Position numbers and translations under genes: made by a program. A model generated the notes under the pieces. The model was given only the letters and a program-made list of their open reading frames with translations, had not been told where the DNA came from and made no database searches. A DNA stretch of 64,000 nucleotides from Vanilla planifolia (Eukaryota > Streptophyta > Magnoliopsida > Asparagales > Orchidaceae), in contig CM043870.1 in the NCBI GenBank assembly GCA_023846275.1, positions 1,673,527 through 1,737,526 of the forward strand, written 5' to 3'. Positions 48,001 to 60,900 of this stretch are shown here, in pieces (position 1 is the first letter of the stretch; each line of letters starts with the position of its first letter).

Positions 48001-50866
48001 TAAGGATAGAAACTTAGACCAAATTATTGAGAATCTAAGGACAAATCAGCCCGCTACACCTTTTAAACATTATCAAAGCTCTTATCTTTATTTTCTAATG
48101 TTTATTTTTGACACAACTTTAGATCCATGAACTGAGCCACTAAATTAATGACACATTAGGGTTCCTATTTTGAATCCTTTTGAGAAAGAAGCATGTCCCT
48201 CTTAATTGATTTTTGTACAATCTTTGATGGGAACCACAATTTTGTCACTTTGAAGTATTTAAAGATTATGATTGATCTTCAAACACACACATACACACAA
48301 CACACAAGACACCTAAACAATATATTCTTCTTAATAAAGAAACCCCAAATAACATTAACAAGTCTTTTAAGTTACAAAAAAATTTAGAGGGCATGTGCAT
48401 AAGAAGAATAGCTGGTGTTTGTGTGTGTTTGTGTGTGTGCACAAGGTTTGATACAATCAAGAAGCTATGGGGACATGCCTATGCCTACAAGACAACAAAT
48501 AAGTTAAATTGGACTATAAATCTATGATTACTATTTACATTTAAGGGTGATAAAATAACTTAATTTTAATTTTTGTCAATTATTACTTCTAAAAACTGTT
48601 GTATACATCTAGAATACATGAAAAGTGAAAGATGCTAACATTTTTGCTGATGGTTGGCAAGATCCACAAAAGATCCCATTAAAATTTTATGTTAGTGTCT
48701 AAAGTAGAACAAAGGATGATTGAAAGGAAACATCAAAAAATATGCTGGAAGTGATGATTGATAATTCACCATGTTTGTAACATTGCATGGATGTTAATTC
48801 AAAAAAGGTCAACCCATAATTTTTGCACTACTTGTTTAAAACGCATATAGATCCCAGTTATAAGAAATACGTTCTGTGAAGAACATTGTAGACAATGAAA
48901 TTGTTTGAGGAATGGGGGTGAATAATCAAGGTTTATGAAGCAGTAAATTTCATTAAAAGAAAATCACGAATTAGTCTATGAGGTTTAATGCACTCAATGA
49001 GTATGAGAACTTAAAGCTTCTCTCGATTCAAAGACAGTGCTTGCTTCAATAATAATTATTCTTAGAGAATTCAAATACAATAAACAACGGCTTCAAGCAT
49101 TGATGATCGATGAAAAGTGCTCTCTTTATGAGAAGGCATAATACTTCAAGGACAACATCCTTAATGAGACTGAGGAATCAGGTTAATTTCATATTTTCTT
49201 TAATAAAGCCAATATATGAGAAGGTTAGCACCAATGTTGACTAACTGACCATGTTACCATTTTGTTTATGATATGCAGGGCACTATTGATAGAGAAGGTT
49301 AAAGAAGTTAGCTATAGTCATGAGGGAAAAGGTGGCAATGATAACTCAATATTTTTTAGTATTGTTCATGGTATTGATGGTCAAGCAAGAGCAAAACACA
49401 TTTTCATTGTTTTGCACAATGTTTGAATCCAATATAGTATTTTTGAAGAGAGTTGCAATAAATAAAAACTTAAATTAAACCTAATGTGCACTTAAATGGA
49501 TACCCAATAATTTACAAGTCTAAACCTATGGATGAGAGACACATTGATTATATATTAACACTTGACTATTTACAATATAAGACTGAATAAATTCTCACTT
49601 GTAATTAATAAACCTTCTCGTCAAGTAAAAATATCATCTACACTATCAATTATTCCCTCTAATACCAAAATATTCCAACTAATAGAGTCAAGTGTCATTT
49701 GAAACAACAAGAGTGTGCTTTGTCACACCTTTTATACTACGTATGAATTACACCAATCGCTCCACCATAAATAGCGAAACCATGGAAACTAAAGGCCAAT
49801 CACTTGAGCAAAACATATGAGACTCCACAAAACTTATAAACACCATAAAAAACTATGCAACATCAAAAACTATTCATCCAAATAGAAGCAATATATGAGT
49901 TTATCAAAATTCTACTCAGTCATAATAAAGAAAATTAAAGAACAATAAAGTACATGAACTACTTGAATATAGGCAAATTGATAGTTTTAATAGCACTTGT
50001 TAAGAGAGCTATTACAAATAAAAGTTCAAGTTGAACCTAACCAATAATACAAAACTTTAAGCTCGCGAGTAAGTTCTACATTAATTGTACATTAAAATCT
50101 AATACTATGTTTAAATTTAAATATGAAACTAAACCTATTTTCATTTAAACTAAACGATATTTTTTTTACCAATATATCATTTTCCAAGGATTTAATAAAC
50201 TGCTAAAATAACTTTTTTTCCTACTAAATATCTATTTACTCCTCCTGGTTTCTTGTAACCTATTTGCATTGTAAGTTTATCTTTGTACGGATGTCACGTC
50301 ATTCCCATATAGCATCACAGCTTGAGAAAGCTTAATCCTCATGCAATTGAAGTACTGGTACTAACCCACAAATCAGAAATAAAATTTATTCATAAAATTA
50401 AGAGGCCATCTAGGAGCAGGCGAAGCACAACGTTTATCCCCACAAGCTTCTAGCTACTAGAAAGTGCCTAGACCAGCCTTTTTATGCCAACTAAACTAGA
50501 AACAGAGAAACTTCTGATGGAAACAGCCAGATCGACAAAGACTCAAAATCTTAACAGTATGCCATTAATATGTTAGTGAAATAAACAGTGAACAGAAACT
50601 CTGTGATTAAATATAGAGTCAAGCACAAACGTAATCTGCTTCATTAGAAAGGAAAACAATGGATAAGATTTACTTGGATAGCTCACAAACATCAAGAAGA
50701 TTGGACACTTGAAAGAGAGGAAAAAACAGTACTAACCTTCGAATCGCTCTTCAAAAATGATCTCTGAAGTGGACGAAGAAAAAACAGAGGCAAGAAAGAA
50801 TAACACCAGCAACAGCATGCGCCCACAGTGGCAACGCCATTTAGGAGTTAGGTCTTGCTCCACCAT
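43523..50866 (-). CDS. CRT3: Calreticulin-3 (ER lectin chaperone), basic-tail type
   Basis: Calreticulin-3 is an ER-lumen lectin chaperone that binds monoglucosylated glycoproteins; in Arabidopsis it retains defective BRI1 and is needed for the EFR immune receptor. Fourteen exons on the minus strand: 50866-50737, 47136-47029, 46827-46635, 46381-46123, 45988-45932, 45849-45802, 45644-45558, 45467-45410, 44464-44397, 44315-44220, 44139-44083, 44011-43910, 43663-43637, 43534-43523. All introns are GT-AG and the frame closes at 433 aa (family about 420-430). A signal peptide (core [16 protein letters not shown]) is followed by the N-domain with both family signatures ([24 protein letters not shown]), P-domain repeats ([54 protein letters not shown]), and an Arg/His-rich tail ([20 protein letters not shown]) ending NDYH-DEL. 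The basic tail separates it from acidic CRT1/CRT2. The last exon encodes only DEL and the stop. The start ATG has A at -3 and G at +4. Confidence 0.95.
45038..45065. repeat. CRT3: A28 homopolymer in a CRT3 intron
   Basis: Twenty-eight A in a row on the plus strand, that is T28 in the CRT3 transcript direction. I found no convincing target duplication around it. Confidence 0.9.
47137..50736. other. CRT3 intron 1 (3.6 kb)
   Basis: GT-AG intron after the signal-peptide exon, with a short CA-rich stretch at 48282-48312 and otherwise A+T-rich sequence. No nested gene or recognisable transposon was found. Confidence 0.6.
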
Positions 50867-51378
50867 TTTCGCCCTGCGATAGATAGAAGACGAGGCATAT
50901 TTAAGGAAAAAGAACTCACCTAAGCGACCCTCGAACTAGAACAAATTACATCTGTACCCTTCTCTACTTTTCAAACCACCATTGCAGAATTATATAATAA
51001 ATTTGTTTTTTAATTAGAAAATTTATTAAATTATGATTTTACGGTTTTTTTCTATGCCGTTTAATTCTTTTTTCATAAAATTAAAGAATTTGGGGGCAAA
51101 ATTGTAGTTTTTTAATAAAATGTTGTTAATCTGAATGACAATATTATTAAGCTATTGTTAATTTTTCTTCCGAATGGGGGAATAAGTCATTTTTTAATTA
51201 AAGGGCTACACGAGAGGCCCAAATGAATAACGGCCGTTAAATATAATTGAGAAATCAAAGAAAAACGAGGGGTTGTTTTTTGTGGTTGACTGTAATGTCT
51301 CAATAGGAAGGAGAAGACTTGAAACGACGTTGACCACCGAAAAGACGTGTTCTTAACCAATCAATGAAACGTTAGATG

Positions 51379-51386
51379 CCACGTCA
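51379..51386 (-). promoter_or_regulatory. Candidate bZIP/UPR-type element TGACGTGG
   Basis: CCACGTCA on the plus strand is TGACGTGG in the CRT3 direction, about 0.51 kb upstream of its ATG. This is the core bound by ER-stress bZIP factors in plant chaperone promoters. A CCAAT lies 17 nt away, whereas the classical ERSE needs CCAAT-N9-CCACG, so it is not a canonical ERSE. ABA-type bZIP binding is an equal alternative. Confidence 0.4.
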
Positions 51387-51887
51387 CTTTATTTAATTAA
51401 AATAATATTCTTTAACTATTTAACTTGATTAATAGATTTTATTTTTTTATTTTAATTTCTTTTGAGACTTTTATCAAACTCAATCATTTAAAATAATATA
51501 ATATAATATAAATTTTTTTAAAATATTTATTTTATTATAATTTTTAATAATATATTCAAAATTATACTTTTAATTTAAAAATAGAATTTAAATATAAAAA
51601 TATTAATTACCTAATATACATATATATACGTTCAATCCTAGTAAACAACGCGGCATGTGCTACCCGCCTCGATGCCTACATCACCCTTTCCGCTGCCGCA
51701 GTCTGCGCGGCTTCGCCTCCCCGCCACCGCCACCGCCACAAAAGCAAGCCCAGAAACCGAAACAAAGAAGGGAAAAAAAAAAAGGAACCTCTCCTTCTCC
51801 TACTGCTGAAACCTCGACACTGTTTCCCATGGCGCGTTTGTCCTTCTCGGATCCGTCAAACCCGATCGATACTCCCACTTCCCGCGC

Positions 51888-51893
51888 TATAAG
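51888..51893 (+). promoter_or_regulatory. Candidate TATA box of the peroxidase gene
   Basis: CTATAAGA in an otherwise G+C-rich stretch (CCCGCG before it), 42 nt before the first ATG at 51935. This leaves a very short 5' UTR, so transcripts may use the second ATG at 51950. Confidence 0.5.
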
Positions 51894-51934
51894 AAGAGCG
51901 AGCTCCCCAACCTAAAACACTAAGCAACGACTCG

Positions 51935-53146
51935 ATGAATGTCGCCGCGATGCCGAAAATATTTCCACCGCTGCTTCTACTCCTCGTCTGCATCGCCGAC
52001 GGCGGTCGTGTTGCTCCCCTGAACGGCCTGGTCCTCCACTTCTACGACCGCAACGCGAGCTGCCCCCACGCGGAGGACTTCGTGAAGCATCTAGTGGGCA
52101 AGGCGTGGGAGAAGGACCGCTCCGTGGCGGCGGCGCTCCTCCGCCTCGTCTACTCGGACTGCCTCGTCACGGTGGTTGCGGTTTACATATGTTCTCCGAA
52201 CAGAGGAGGACGTAGATGCTGACGTGCGCTTGTCTCCGTGCAGGGCTGCGACGCGTCAATCCTTCTCGACGGGAAGCAGGCGGAGAAGAGCGCGGCGGCT
52301 AACAGGGGACTGAGGCCCAATGGGTTCCACCTCGTGGACGACATCAAGAGCGTGATGGAAGCGAGGTGTCCCGGCGTCGTCTCCTGCGCTGACATCATAA
52401 ACCTCGCCGCTAAGGAGGCCGTCGCTCTGGTGGAAAACAGCCCAAAATTCAATTTTTTTTTAACAACTTTGAAATAGCTTCTCTGTGATCACAGTCTGGT
52501 GCTCCAAGATACCCTGTGTACACGGGGAGAAGAGACGGCCCACACTCCACGGCAGACGCAGTTGATCTACCATGGCCAGATGCGACATGGAAGCAAGCTC
52601 TGGCCTACTTCGAATCGAAAGGACTCGATGTCCTCGACTTGGGAACTCTTTTAGGTAAACCGTAAGAGATTAAACTCGAAGAATTTTTTTTTTTCAATTG
52701 TTTTCGTCTTACAGACATGATTTGACGCAGGAGCACATTCTCTAGGGATGACGCACTGCAGCAACATACAGGAGAGGCTCTACAACTTCAACGGCTCGGG
52801 CCGGGCCGACCCGTCGATGGATCCCCGCTATCTGGCCCAGTTAAGGAAGGAATGCCCGCTCGGGAGGAAGGACGATAGGGTTTATCTGAATCCGGTTTCC
52901 GGGGGAAACTACAGTTTCGAGAGTTCTTACTACGAAAGGGTGTTGAAGCACCAAGCGGTGTTGATGGTGGATCAGCAGATGATCACGACGGCGGATGGCG
53001 TCGGGATCGCCAGGGAATTCGCCGAGGGGTTCGAAGACCTTCGGGAGCTTTTTGCGCTCGCCATGGCGAGGATGGGAGGTTTGGGGGTGCTGACGGGGGC
53101 GGAAGGGGAGATTCGCCGGAACTGTAGGTATGTAAATGTTGAGTGA
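51935..53146 (+). CDS. Class III peroxidase lacking the distal catalytic histidine
   Basis: Class III peroxidases are secreted haem enzymes that use hydrogen peroxide to oxidise phenolics in the wall. Exons 51935-52171, 52244-52429, 52495-52654, 52731-53146 match the classic four-exon layout and close at 332 aa. A signal peptide ([15 protein letters not shown]) precedes [16 protein letters not shown]. The eight expected cysteines are seen (SCP, DCLVTGC, CPGVVSC, THC, KECP, RRNC). Structural Ca ligands (SDC...GCDAS), the haem-ligand helix [11 protein letters not shown] with the proximal His, and the later Asp (VDQQ) are kept. The usual RLHFHDCFV is RLVYSDCLV: distal Arg remains but distal His is Ser. 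A Y-S-D-C variant is also what I recall for Arabidopsis PRX26, PRX29 and PRX61, so this is probably an orthologue of that minor clade, with low or altered peroxidase activity. Strongly G+C-rich coding sequence unlike its neighbours. The second ATG (51950) is an alternative start. Confidence 0.95.
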
Positions 53147-55078
53147 TGCGGTTGGGGTTTGCTCTGTAGCTTCTGGCGGGAAGTAGAAATCAATAAAGGG
53201 CTACCTATTGGTGATGAGAAACTTTTCTTATTTAATTTAAAAAATATTTATATAAATTAAAAAATTAAACGTTATTTTGATCATATTTTAAAATATTTTT
53301 TAATAAAAAAATGGGAATGATAAAAGGTAATTTTATCTTATTTTAGAAAATATTAAAAAAGTTTATTTATTTATTCACTAAAAATAAGAAATACTAATTT
53401 AATTATTTGTATTATCAATCTCTTAATTAAACACTTATCAATAATATTCTTATTAAATATGATATTTTAATAAAATTTAACAATAATATTTTGTAAATTT
53501 ATTTTGATCAATTAGTTTAATATATAACATAAACTATACATATAAAAGAAAATCTTGATTCATTGAAAGATTATTGCCAATATGGTTAGCAAACAAAAAT
53601 TCAATTGTGCTTAACATTGACTTTCTTTTAATTCATTTTTTTATTAACTTAATATTTTATTACAAATACATCAAATTTATCCTTCAATCAATATACTTTT
53701 TTATTTGCATATTATACTATTTAAAAAAATCATAAAAAATATTTCATTTTAACAATAATAAAAAAAATTTCAACACTTCCTTTTTAATCATTAAATTTTG
53801 ATCAAAATAATGTACCAAACAAATTATAAAATTTATTTTTTATTGATAAAACAAATTGACAATAGAATGTAATAAAATTAATGAAATAAAACAAAATATG
53901 TTATCATAATGTAATTACATTTTGTAATTTGAGATTGAAACAAAATGTTAGAAAAAATATTATTTAAATATAAAATTAGCTAAGGATACGAATAAAACAA
54001 ATGAATAATAATTATACTCGCAAACACAACACATTCTCATCTATTTTTCAATGCAATATTGGAGGTTGAAAACACTAACCTTCTTACTTTCCAACAAAGC
54101 CCTACATCAATTGTTATAAGACAATACGTCAATACCATATATCATAGTAACACATTACTAGATTTAATAATGTTCATGTGTTACATGTTAACATATAAAT
54201 AATATTAAAATTTTAATACACATAATATAATATATAAATTAAAATTTTTGTATATAAAATATTTACTTAAGCACATATTAGATTCACCTTAACTAGTTTA
54301 GACTAAACTTAGATCAAAGTTTATGACACAATTTAATCAAAAGCAATGATTTAACAAAACAGATAATAATAATTGAAACAGAGACAACAACACAATATTA
54401 TTAATCTAAGATAACATTGTTAATAATAATGTTTCATAGAGTTGATGTAACATAATTAAAAAAAATAATTTGAAATAACTAATATAAGTGACATGGTCAA
54501 CAACAATAAATATTCCACCAAGTCAACAAAATTATAAAAAAATGATAATAGAATTAACAAGAGCAATGGTATCAAAAAATATTTTATATAAATAAGATTA
54601 AATTTAATCTTATATTACATTTCAAAAATAATATTAAACTTTTAATATATAATTAATATATTTTCTACCCATAAAATTGAAGTTTTAAATTATAGAATGT
54701 TGGCAAAGATGAATAAATGAACAATTCTAAGTACATTTGCAAAATGAAACAATCCCTAATCTGGCATTACTGGTGGTAGCTATTCCTGTAGCAAAATGTT
54801 TTACATACAAAAATGTAAAATTTCAACAAGCCTTAACGTTGTTTCAATGCTAATTTGAGGAACCAAGAGAATAGCATCACATGAAACCATCTAAAACAAA
54901 CTAAAGAAAGAAAAATATGCATTAGTGTCTATGTGTGTGCAGATGTATGTGTAAAAGTTATCTTTTCAATGTTTAAATTTGTGAAGTTGCTAAAGAATAA
55001 ACATCAAAAAATGTCACACAGTTCATCATCAAAGCTTTAAGATATGTTGGAGGTATAGCTTTTGCGATGTCGCGACAT
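53147..55078. other. Convergent spacer between the peroxidase and BAGP1-like genes
   Basis: About 1.9 kb of extremely A+T-rich DNA with no ORF of note. The left edge is the peroxidase 3' UTR, with a poly-A signal at 53192; the right edge is the 3' UTR of the minus-strand BAGP1-like gene. Confidence 0.6.
53192..53197 (+). terminator. Polyadenylation signal AATAAA of the peroxidase gene
   Basis: AATAAA 45 nt after the stop codon, in the usual near-upstream-element position for a plant 3' end. Confidence 0.55.
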
Positions 55079-57844
55079 CTATACCTGAGATTCAGCTAGA
55101 ACAGAAGATGGCTCTGCTGAGTCTTGGTTTGGAGACTTCGACTTGTTGAGATATGATCGAGCTACCTCCAACATGAGCTCTACTTCTTTTTTATACTGCA
55201 GCAGGCAAAGGAATAATGGAAAAATATGAACAAGAAATGTTGTGAGGAAGAACACATTGTAGCAGCAGAGCAAATTTCATTCACAAGGTTTGAGGAATTT
55301 CTGATAGAGATGCAGATGCGAAGTAATCGGCATAACGAACACAACAAGGCTTCCGGTTTGAGTTTAAGTATTAGCACAATGGCTGCATTAACTTCAAGCT
55401 TTTCCTAACAATAGAACTAAGTACATTATATTATTGTTAAGTAAAACCAATCTAAATGGTTTGTAGCTAGATTGTGGGTCATGACATAACAAAGACCTTG
55501 CTACCGTGAGCTCAAAATGCCAAAAAATAAGGGCAGTGATTCCGTTATAGATGATGTAATATAAGATCTCGATAAGTGAGGATAGTAATTATATAAGAAA
55601 ATCAAGATCTTAAAAAAATAAATAAATAAAGATGAAATTAATTTGAATATAAAAATAAGAAAAAAAAAATTAAATAAACGAAATGATATAACATGAGCAT
55701 TATATAATACTAGTATTATGAGATGACTATATGCATATTTGATCATGATACATAAAAACATATAAGCAATGATGTTATCTTTTCTTATCTTTAGAATTTA
55801 TTATATATATTTTTGTTTATAATTCTATCTTTATTTATCAATTATAGTACTATATTTTTATATTATTTTAGTATTTGTAGATAATTATTTTCCTATTAAG
55901 TATATCATACTTATTATTTATTTTTATTTAATTATTATATTTTAAATGATTTATGAATTTAAAATATTTTATAGTTGTCCCCATTTGATTTTTGAGGATT
56001 GTTTCATCTAATTTTTTGTTGGTTACTCTATTAATCTACTCATTTAATATGTTAGATAATTTATTGGGCTTTATTTAAATTAAGCTAAGAGGTTGTAATA
56101 TTGTACCTCTTGATTAAAATGCCATGACAACCAATCAACTACTTGAATAATGGCTTAGCTTATAGGATGTATGCAATGGATGGTTACACCTCCCAAATCA
56201 CTAAAGCATACATGCAAGTTATATAATGAAGCAAGACCACCAATGACATTTTATGACATAAATGTAATCAAGCTAAGCATATCAATTTAGATGATTGTTG
56301 ATGAGATGTGACTAATAAGATTGGCTTAAAATTGGCTAAGTTAATTAAAAAATGTTAAGCAGATGAAAGAATATGCATCAAGGATAAGTCAATTAACAAA
56401 CATGACAAAGTTCGAAGGGAAAACATAAATAAAAAATTGTCAATTAGAATCTCACATATTTTACACTTCAGTTATTAATAAATAGATAAAAAACGCATTA
56501 AAACGTTCATGTAGCAAAGGTGTAGGATTGTTTTTGCCATTGTGGAAAAAAATATATAATCCAAAACATTAATTGATATGTAGCAAAAAAAAATCCAAAT
56601 GACAAGAATGTATTTCTACAAAATGTAATATAAGATGAGTTCAATTCCACAAAATTCAATTAGTTATATGGGTGTACCAATGTTACTAAACTCTATCTAT
56701 GAATAGCTCTTTAATATGGTCCAAGAACACCATTGCATTATATTCACTAACAGCTCTTTTCACACTTTTTTGTGTTTAGTTTCTTTGATTTAAAGAAAAA
56801 TTACCATAACTCTCATCTTATTGAGCATTATATTGTTTATCATTAAAATGCTCAAATTATCAAAAGTAAATCTTCATTAGTCTATCTTCTATTAAAAATA
56901 CACCATTCTTCACCATTATGCTCATCTATATTTATAACATTTTAAAGATTTTCACTTATTTATTTCAATATTCTAATTTTAATAAAACTCGTTCTACTTA
57001 TATACATATAGACTGAATAAACCAATATTTAATACCATACAATATTATGACATTAATCAGTTTTATAAAACTTTACAATTTTATTTTGAAGGGATATTTT
57101 AAATCCTTCAATCACAAAGCATAACAAAAACACCTCTATTTAATCCTATGCATAGATCCAATAAATTACACTCCTATTAATTTTCTTCTTATTTGGGATA
57201 TAAACTTAAGATAATAAAAGTGCTTAACTTTTAATATTTTATAGTCTCTAATTACTATCTCTAAATCATTAGTACTCTTATCTTGTTTAACTTGCATTCC
57301 ATATATTTAATTTTAAATCTAAATATGCAAAATCCTATAGATAGTAAGGTAATTCAACATATTTCAAAACTTTGTCCTAAATGCTATCTTAGAGTTACTA
57401 CTATGCACAATATCATTTGGAAAAGAATATGTTATCCCCTTAATTTAACAAATAATAATATTCATAACTAATGCTAAAGATAAATGCTCAAAGAGGATCC
57501 CTGATAAAGTTGAATTATCATAATAACTTCTCCAATCAAATCTCTTTAGGAGAATACATAAGAAACTATTTCATCATATATGACATAAATTCATTACAAA
57601 ATAGAATCATAATAAAAAAATATTCTTGTTTACTAGGGCCTTATCAATCTAATTTCAATGTGAATCCTAGGCTTAAAATTAGATCAAGCCCTAAAGGGAT
57701 TTTGAGCTGTCTTGACCTGGGCCTGATTTCGAGCACTGAATTTGCGTTTGAGGTGGCTTGAAATCAACCATTTATTTTCAAAATATATTTTATTTATATA
57801 TATATATAGGTATATTGTATATGTACATTATGTGCTACATCTCA

Positions 57845-57920
<76 letters not shown>

Positions 57921-60900
57921 TACAAATATATAAACCCCATGGAAGAATGGGCAGATGAAAACTAACTCCAAAGAAATACTATATTATGCAATCAAATTCA
58001 AAAGATACTTTTCACCAAAGCATGCATAAAATAAGTGGGTGCACAGGCAAATGCGCATGCATGCGTGTTTGTTATTTGGGTCTCGAGACAAACAAAATGG
58101 AAGTGGTTCTAGCTCAAGATCAGATCAAAGATCAGATCAATTAAAAAAATCAGACTTGTTTGGCTCAATCTGAGAATGATACCAGCTAAAGTTCAAGCAC
58201 TCTTCAATTTTTAAGCTAAATTAACAATCCTATAAAAATAATAATAAATAACTAAAAAGTTTTAAAGCAACAATTTTTATACAATGGCCAAAAATTAACA
58301 AAATATAAACTAAAATGACAGACCTCAATTACTGCTCCTGTTTTGATCTTAGATTGCATGATACACCATTTCTTGAAATGGGCCCCTATGCAACAACCGA
58401 CAATGTTATCATGATTGTCACAAGAAATATTAAATATAATTGCTCATGGAGAGCTTGAAGATTAACTTACCAACTTTTATTCCCAAAGTAGACGAAGAGT
58501 CAGATGTTGTAGTCAAATTCCACCTGCAGTGGATCTGATAGGATGGTTATATAAGTTGCATTATTAATATCTTGAGCACAGAAAAATGAATAAATGAGAC
58601 CATCAACGCTATAATGCTAACAAATATCAAAAACAGATTTAGCAAACCAACCTAATAGGCCTCCAAAACGTAGAGAACTTATATTTTCACTCCCATGACT
58701 AAGATCTCAGTAAAGAAGACATGACAGCAATAAAGATGCCCAAGAAGCTCGATGATTACAGCGAATCATAACTATGACTCGGAAACACAACAGGACAAGA
58801 GGATGGTCTATAAACTGAAAGCCTTTAGAAAGCGTCCAAATGAAAAAATCGACACAAATTAAAAAATAAGGCAAATTCAACTGCAAATATGAAAAACAAT
58901 CTAAAAGAAGCCTAAATTCGGACACATGAACTTTATACACGTTATACTTAATGAGTACAACTCATTATGCATTACAGATCCTTTCAAAAATTTTGCCATG
59001 TATTTTTTGATCTTCCTCTTCCCATATTTGTATCAGCAAATTCTCTCTTTTACCTTCTACCTAAAAGCACAAATTCTAGCATACATCTAACAATATGAAC
59101 AACAGTATAAACAACCAAATGATCTTACCAAGTCTCTTCACGCCTCTCAGCTGCTGGATAAAGTACAACATGCTCTCATGTGTACCCCGTTCTAATAGAA
59201 TTTTGTGCATAGCTGTCAATGATTCCTACCATCCTCTAACAGTTAAACCAGCCAAACAAAAACTATGCAATACTGTAGCAAATAAAAACTAAGTAAGCTA
59301 TAGTAATCTTTTGAAGAAACTTAAATCAACTATCCAAACAAATAATACCACCAGTGTATTTTTCTATCCTTTTAAGACATCCCCATTAATTCCAGTGAGC
59401 TATACAAACTCTTGGGATATTAAAAAACTGTTCCTAGGAAGCTGCAGAGAGATACTAAGATAAGAATGGGGAAAACATAAAGATCAATAGATTCTATAAC
59501 TGTTCGACCATGCAGTCAACCGGACAGCTTTCCACAGCCTCCCTTGACTACAATTCATCCTCAGCTTTTCTGAGAGATGTGAGTTTTTTATGTAGTAAGG
59601 TCATTAATGTAAGTTAGCAAAGTTGATTTGGATTCACCTTGCACTTTTCATGTGTTGAATAAACCGTACCAGTGTGCCATAAGTTCATGAACATCGTAAG
59701 CTAAAAAATGGGGTGGCACATCACAAGTTTTTTTAGCTTGCTCACCATGACTTATGTTAATTAACTTGTTCTATACCCTACAATACAAGCATTGTAAGAC
59801 ATGTCATTTGTAATGTTCCTTGAAGGTTATATGTATCATACCTTAAGGCCTTCTGAATATATGGTACATGGCGCGTTTATCAGCTTATTTTTCAGAACAA
59901 CACATTATAGCATACAATGTTAGGAATACAAGGTATGATCCAACCGATTTTCGGTATTTTGGAGATATATCCCAAGATTTTTAACAAGTTGTCAAGATTT
60001 GATTTTAGATTACTTGGATTCCTTTTTAAAAACTTATGTAAAATTTGACTGACATAGGTCAATGGGGTTAACTTTCTTTAACCCCAGCATGATTGTTGAC
60101 CATCATTTTAACCAATTTCAAGGAGCTAGTTACCCTTGCTCCCACGTAAAATTTCCCATTAATCCTATCTCAAATTCCCTCGGTGTTGTCTCTGCAACCC
60201 ACAACGTCTCATCCTTTGCAAGTTCTTGTCATTGCTCATTGTGCCTCTTCATGCAATCTTTGACTATGGGAACCTAGACTTGTGTCTCCTATCCCCTCTT
60301 TGTTACCATGCTGCTTTGACTTTGGTTGTTCTCATTCCTGTGTTATCTCCCTCATCTCACACGCCATGCCATTTCATCTTTGTTGGATCCCTACGTCTTG
60401 CTTCATGTCTACCCTTCATTGCCTGGCCATTAGCCATGGGAATCTGCTTTTTGCCTCTTGTTGCCCTATCAGCCCCATTGCTATTATGATTTCAACCATT
60501 CTCCATCTTGACCACCTGTAACAAGTACTCTATTGCCTAGATTTGAGTTATGTTTGGAGAAAATTTTTGGATTATATGCTTGTATTGGTAACCCTTTCTT
60601 AACACTTGCATTATTGTTAACAGCAAGCTAGTAGTGGATGGTAATCAAGGCTGGCCTAACAAAGCCACTTGACAATATGGACAATGCATCAAAAGAGAAG
60701 ACAGAATGTTTTTATTCATGTTCATGTCAAGTTATCTTTGAAGAAAGATAAAAGTAAAGTAAACCCAGTTTTTTTATTCTAAATTGCATAATAAGTTGAA
60801 ATATAAGCATGATATACTTACTGATGTTCCGTGTGATGTTATTCAGTTAGACTTGATATTATCAATGTGTCGAAGCAAGTGTATTAAAAACTTCAACATA

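Larger units (their letters stand above)
50867..51934. promoter_or_regulatory. Divergent upstream region shared by CRT3 and the peroxidase
   Basis: The two start codons face away from each other 1.07 kb apart. The CRT3 side has an A+T-rich TTAAATAT at about 50898-50905 (minus strand). Near the centre are two W-box cores on the plus strand, TTGACT (about 51285) and TTGACC (about 51330), a CCAAT box (51357-51361) and CCACGTCA (51379-51386). A very A+T-rich stretch (51390-51620) then gives way to a G+C-rich block (51650-51930) ahead of the peroxidase. The 86-codon ORF at 51655-51915 lies upstream of the likely TATA box and is probably not coding. Confidence 0.55.

Noticed and set aside
51357-51386. 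Canonical ERSE (CCAAT-N9-CCACG)
   Set aside because: The spacing is 17 nt, so only the half-sites match; kept as a weaker bZIP-type candidate.
51655-51915. 86-codon G+C-rich ORF upstream of the peroxidase
   Set aside because: It lies mainly before the likely TATA box, is low-complexity (proline run, lysine-rich stretch) and matches no family.
60062-60521. Three overlapping plus-strand ORFs in a BAGP1-like intron
   Set aside because: They arise from a pyrimidine-rich tract, overlap each other in different frames and show no domain.
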